64,000 nt of DNA, from positions 1 to 64,000 of the forward strand of contig JFHF01000040.1 in NCBI GenBank assembly GCA_000648925.1. The letters run 5' to 3'. Each line of letters begins with the position of its first letter. Within the stretch, counting starts at the first letter, position 1. Both the position numbers and the translations under genes were made by a program. Below are positions 61,937-64,000 of the stretch, in pieces. The notes beneath the pieces are model-generated. The model saw only the letters and a list, made by a program, of their open reading frames with translations, was not told the origin of the DNA and ran no database searches. This stretch comes from Caballeronia jiangsuensis (GTDB taxonomy: Bacteria; Pseudomonadota; Gammaproteobacteria; Burkholderiales; Burkholderiaceae).

Positions 61937-62587
61937 TTACGTGTTCGACACGCTGAACGCGTTCTGATCGCTGACGATGGAAAGAAATTCGCGGCGCGTC
62001 GATGGATCGTCGCGGAACGAGCCGAGCATGCGCGATGTGACCATCGAGACACCCGCCTTGTGCACGCCGCGCGTCGACATGCATTGATGCGCGGCCTCGA
62101 GAATGACGCCGACGCCGAGCGGTTGCAGCACCTCGTTCAGCGTATCCGCGATCTGCGCGGTCATCTTCTCCTGAATCTGCAGACGCTTGGCGAACGCATC
62201 GACGAGACGCGCGAGCTTCGAAATGCCGACGACGCGCTTGTTCGGAAGATAGGCGACATGCGCGCGGCCGATGATTGGCACCATATGGTGTTCGCAATAG
62301 CTTTCGAAACGAATGTCCTTGAGGACGATCATCTCGTCATAGCCTTGCACTTCGGAAAACGTGCGCGCGAGAATTTCATGCGGGTTTTGCGTATAGCCCG
62401 CAAAGAACTCTTCATATGCACGCACGACGCGGCCCGGTGTATCGAGCAGACCTTCGCGCTTCGGGTCGTCGCCGGCCCAGCGCAACAAAACACGCACGGC
62501 GGCTTCGGCTTCCTCGCGGGTCGGACGATCGGCTGTGTCAGCGGGCATGTCCGAGCCTGAAAGATGGTTTTTGCGCGGGGCGCTCAT
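61937..62587 (-). CDS. folE: GTP cyclohydrolase I
   Basis: The 216-residue protein has the FolE signatures: ESYCEHHMVPIIGRAHVAYLPN (zinc Cys and two His, near residue 110) and HQCMSTRGVHK (second zinc Cys near 180), plus KLARLVDAFAKRLQIQE. It converts GTP to dihydroneopterin triphosphate, the first step of folate or pterin synthesis. The N-terminal 20 residues are variable. It lies between the epsC terminator and a small unknown gene and may be a paralogue if another folE exists. Confidence 0.95.
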   Translation of the reverse strand: MSAPRKNHLSGSDMPADTADRPTREEAEAAVRVLLRWAGDDPKREGLLDTPGRVVRAYEEFFAGYTQNPHEILARTFSEVQGYDEMIVLKDIRFESYCEHHMVPIIGRAHVAYLPNKRVVGISKLARLVDAFAKRLQIQEKMTAQIADTLNEVLQPLGVGVILEAAHQCMSTRGVHKAGVSMVTSRMLGSFRDDPSTRREFLSIVSDQNAFSVSNT

Positions 62588-62669
62588 CGAAAGCTCCTGT
62601 CAGTCAAGATGCAATTAGTGCATATGGCACCCCGCCATTGTTCCACGTTTCCGAAGATCGATATGCGTG

Positions 62670-62873
62670 TCAGGTTTTTCCGCCGCCATCGATGCCCGAA
62701 CCGGTGCGCCACGCCTGCTTGCCTTCTTCTGACAACTGGCCGCTGCTGTGATCCTTGTCGGGTTGCGTGCCGGGCTCGGCCATAGGCCCGCCCGGCTGTT
62801 CCTGCGAGGTTTGCTGCTTGCCCTTGCGCTGCGCGATGCGGTCTTCCTGAGAACGTCCGGCGTAATTGCTCAT
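62670..62873 (-). CDS. Small hydrophilic conserved-type protein (67 residues)
   Basis: A Gln/Gly/Lys-rich protein with no hydrophobic core (for example KGKQQTSQEQPGG and a GKT end). AAGGAG lies before the ATG. It resembles other small stress-type proteins of this group of bacteria. Function is unknown. Confidence 0.7.
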   Translation of the reverse strand: MSNYAGRSQEDRIAQRKGKQQTSQEQPGGPMAEPGTQPDKDHSSGQLSEEGKQAWRTGSGIDGGGKT

Positions 62874-62950
62874 GTCGCGGCTCCTTTCGAATTGATGCGA
62901 TGAAAGGCGCGCAAGACGCGTTCCAGGCGGCTATTGGTCGTATTGGACCG

Positions 62951-63394
62951 TCACGCCGGCTTGCCTTCGACGCCGCCGAGCACCATCCACGAAATGCCGA
63001 ACTTGTCGGCCACCATGCCGAAGCGCTTGGCGAAGAACGTTTGCGTCAGCGGCATTTGCACCTGCCCGCCGTTGGCGAGCGCGTTGAAGTATTTTTCGGC
63101 CTGCTGTTCGTCGTCGACCGTGAGCGAGAGCGACACGCCCTTGAACTCCGGCTTGCCGCTGCACATGCCGTCGGAACCCATCAGCATTGAATCGCCGACG
63201 GTGAAGGCCGAGTGCATGATCTTGTTTTCCGATCCCGGCGGAATGCCGCAGCCGCTGGCCGTTTCGGCCTTGCCGGCTTCCGGGTTTTCGCTGTAGCGCA
63301 TCATCATGACGACTTGCGCGCCCAGATTCTCGCGATAGAACGTGATCGCTTCTTCGCAGCGGCCTTCGAAAAACAAATAGGGTTGCACTTGCAT
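62951..63394 (-). CDS. VOC family protein, PhnB-like
   Basis: The 147-residue protein has the vicinal oxygen chelate fold of the PhnB/3-demethylubiquinone-methyltransferase-like group: YLFFEGRCEEAITFYRENLG and a LTVDDEQQAEKYFNAL repeat, ending FGISWMVLGG. Such proteins are often of unknown substrate. It follows the SnoaL-like gene by 15 bases and is probably cotranscribed with it. Confidence 0.88.
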   Translation of the reverse strand: MQVQPYLFFEGRCEEAITFYRENLGAQVVMMMRYSENPEAGKAETASGCGIPPGSENKIMHSAFTVGDSMLMGSDGMCSGKPEFKGVSLSLTVDDEQQAEKYFNALANGGQVQMPLTQTFFAKRFGMVADKFGISWMVLGGVEGKPA

Positions 63395-63409
63395 GTCTGC
63401 TCCTTGGGT

Positions 63410-63841
63410 TTATGACTTCTCGTCAGGGTCCATATCCATCACGAGCGGCACCGATGCGTGTTCATGTACGACACGCCAGTCGCCGTCGATCTTCCTGAAG
63501 CACACGGTGGCGCGCACGATGTCTTCCTGCTCGCCCACGGCGACGCGATTGACGGTGTGCGCATACGCCAGATCGCCGCTCGCGGCGACTTCAACTTCCC
63601 GCATCTCGAACGCGAGCGAACCCTTCATGCTGTCGAACCAGCGACGCCAGTTCTCGCGATAGTGCTCGACGCCTCGAATGGACGCGGGCGGCACGACATC
63701 GAACACGACGACATCCGGCGCGTAATGGCTGACGAGCGCATCGACGTCTTTCGCGAGCACGGCCTGCCGCCACGCTTCGATCAGTTCGCGAATACGCGCG
63801 ACATCTTCATTCGCATGCGTACGATCGTTCTGGTTTGTCAT
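63410..63841 (-). CDS. SnoaL/DUF4440-like protein (SgcJ/EcaC family)
   Basis: The 143-residue protein has the SnoaL-like cone fold: RIRELIEAWRQAVLAKDVDALVSHYAPDVVVFD, then VEHYRENWRRWFD and a C-terminal RATVCFRKIDGDWRVVHEHAS. These proteins often act as small-molecule cyclases, isomerases or binding proteins. GGAGGCAG precedes the ATG at 63841. It pairs with the VOC gene downstream and stands divergent from the operator-like site at the window end. Confidence 0.88.
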   Translation of the reverse strand: MTNQNDRTHANEDVARIRELIEAWRQAVLAKDVDALVSHYAPDVVVFDVVPPASIRGVEHYRENWRRWFDSMKGSLAFEMREVEVAASGDLAYAHTVNRVAVGEQEDIVRATVCFRKIDGDWRVVHEHASVPLVMDMDPDEKS

Positions 63842-63946
63842 GGCTGCCTCCTTCGTATGACGGTCCGCTTTGCACACGATGCCGCCGCGTCGTGACAAAG
63901 CAACGGCAAGCATCGACACGGAATTATTTTTTGCGTTGTGTACACC

Positions 63947-63983
63947 GTCCACAAAAAGTAGCAGAGATAATGGACAGTGTCCA
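63947..63983 (+). promoter_or_regulatory. Operator-like palindrome and possible next gene start
   Basis: TGGAC-AGT-GTCCA (63971-63983) is a perfect palindrome, and a further GTCCA half-site lies at 63947-63951, with a GATAAT -10-like element at 63966-63971. An ATG at 63987 opens a frame that runs off the window. This looks like the promoter of an autoregulated gene, perhaps a TetR-type repressor, divergent from the SnoaL-VOC pair. Confidence 0.55.
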
Positions 63984-64000
63984 CATATGGAAAGCCCGAC

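Noticed and set aside
1..64000. Insertion sequences, prophage, CRISPR array or restriction system
   Set aside because: No transposase, integrase, phage structural gene, Cas gene or regularly spaced direct repeats were found.

Overview
The window is high-GC bacterial chromosome with the look of a Burkholderiaceae soil or plant-associated genome (Paraburkholderia/Caballeronia type). The signs are a Burkholderia-type porin, an RND efflux operon with a divergent TetR regulator, an ACR3/ArsH arsenic operon, an Hfq paralogue, a tartrate dehydratase and many LysR, GntR, MarR and TetR regulators. Placement below family is an inference from protein style. I see no insertion sequence, prophage, integrase or CRISPR array.

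Layout. 1-5.3 kb: the 3' part of a PAP2/LssY protein, a DedA protein, a selenocysteine tRNA, an SDR-DUF427-SDR operon and its divergent LysR regulator. 5.5-10.5 kb: a short Hfq paralogue, a MarR/flavin-monooxygenase pair resembling MobR/MobA (3-hydroxybenzoate 4-hydroxylation), and a LysR gene divergent from D-tartrate dehydratase. 10.5-18.4 kb: a formamide/short-amide module. It holds a response regulator with a degenerate EAL domain, a very large permease-cysteine cluster-histidine kinase fusion, a LuxR regulator, an AmiS/UreI channel, formamidase FmdA and zinc-ribbon FmdB. 18.4-22.2 kb: a GntR-headed operon for an AprA-like flavoprotein, an AprB-like ferredoxin and a HEAT-repeat protein. 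22.4-25.5 kb: a small hydrolase, an orphan sulfate-binding protein and a ClC channel.

25.5-34.4 kb: arsR-acr3-arsH, then an OMF-RND-MFP tripartite efflux operon with a divergent tetR; both have visible operator-like palindromes. 34.5-42.1 kb: a large MscS channel, phosphoketolase (stop codons abutting), a small exported protein, a porin and an unknown gene. 42.2-50.2 kb: iron-linked genes. A strong Fur box heads an orfX-sodA pair, and Fur-like sites lie before a PepSY membrane protein and a TonB siderophore receptor. Between these lie a DHA2 transporter and a membrane hydroxylase. 50.2-53 kb: an EgtB-like enzyme without EgtD, an Fnr-type regulator and a universal stress protein. 53-58 kb: a second DHA2 transporter, then an aldehyde dehydrogenase and an SMP-30 lactonase separated by a long hairpin. 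58-64 kb: small stress-type and unknown genes, serine acetyltransferase, GTP cyclohydrolase I, a VOC protein, a SnoaL-like protein, and an operator-like palindrome at the right edge.

The best candidate for an undescribed system is 10.5-22.2 kb: a transporter-derived sensor kinase with a nine-cysteine cluster feeding a probably non-catalytic EAL regulator beside formamidase, next to a compact AprBA-like redox operon with a HEAT protein.
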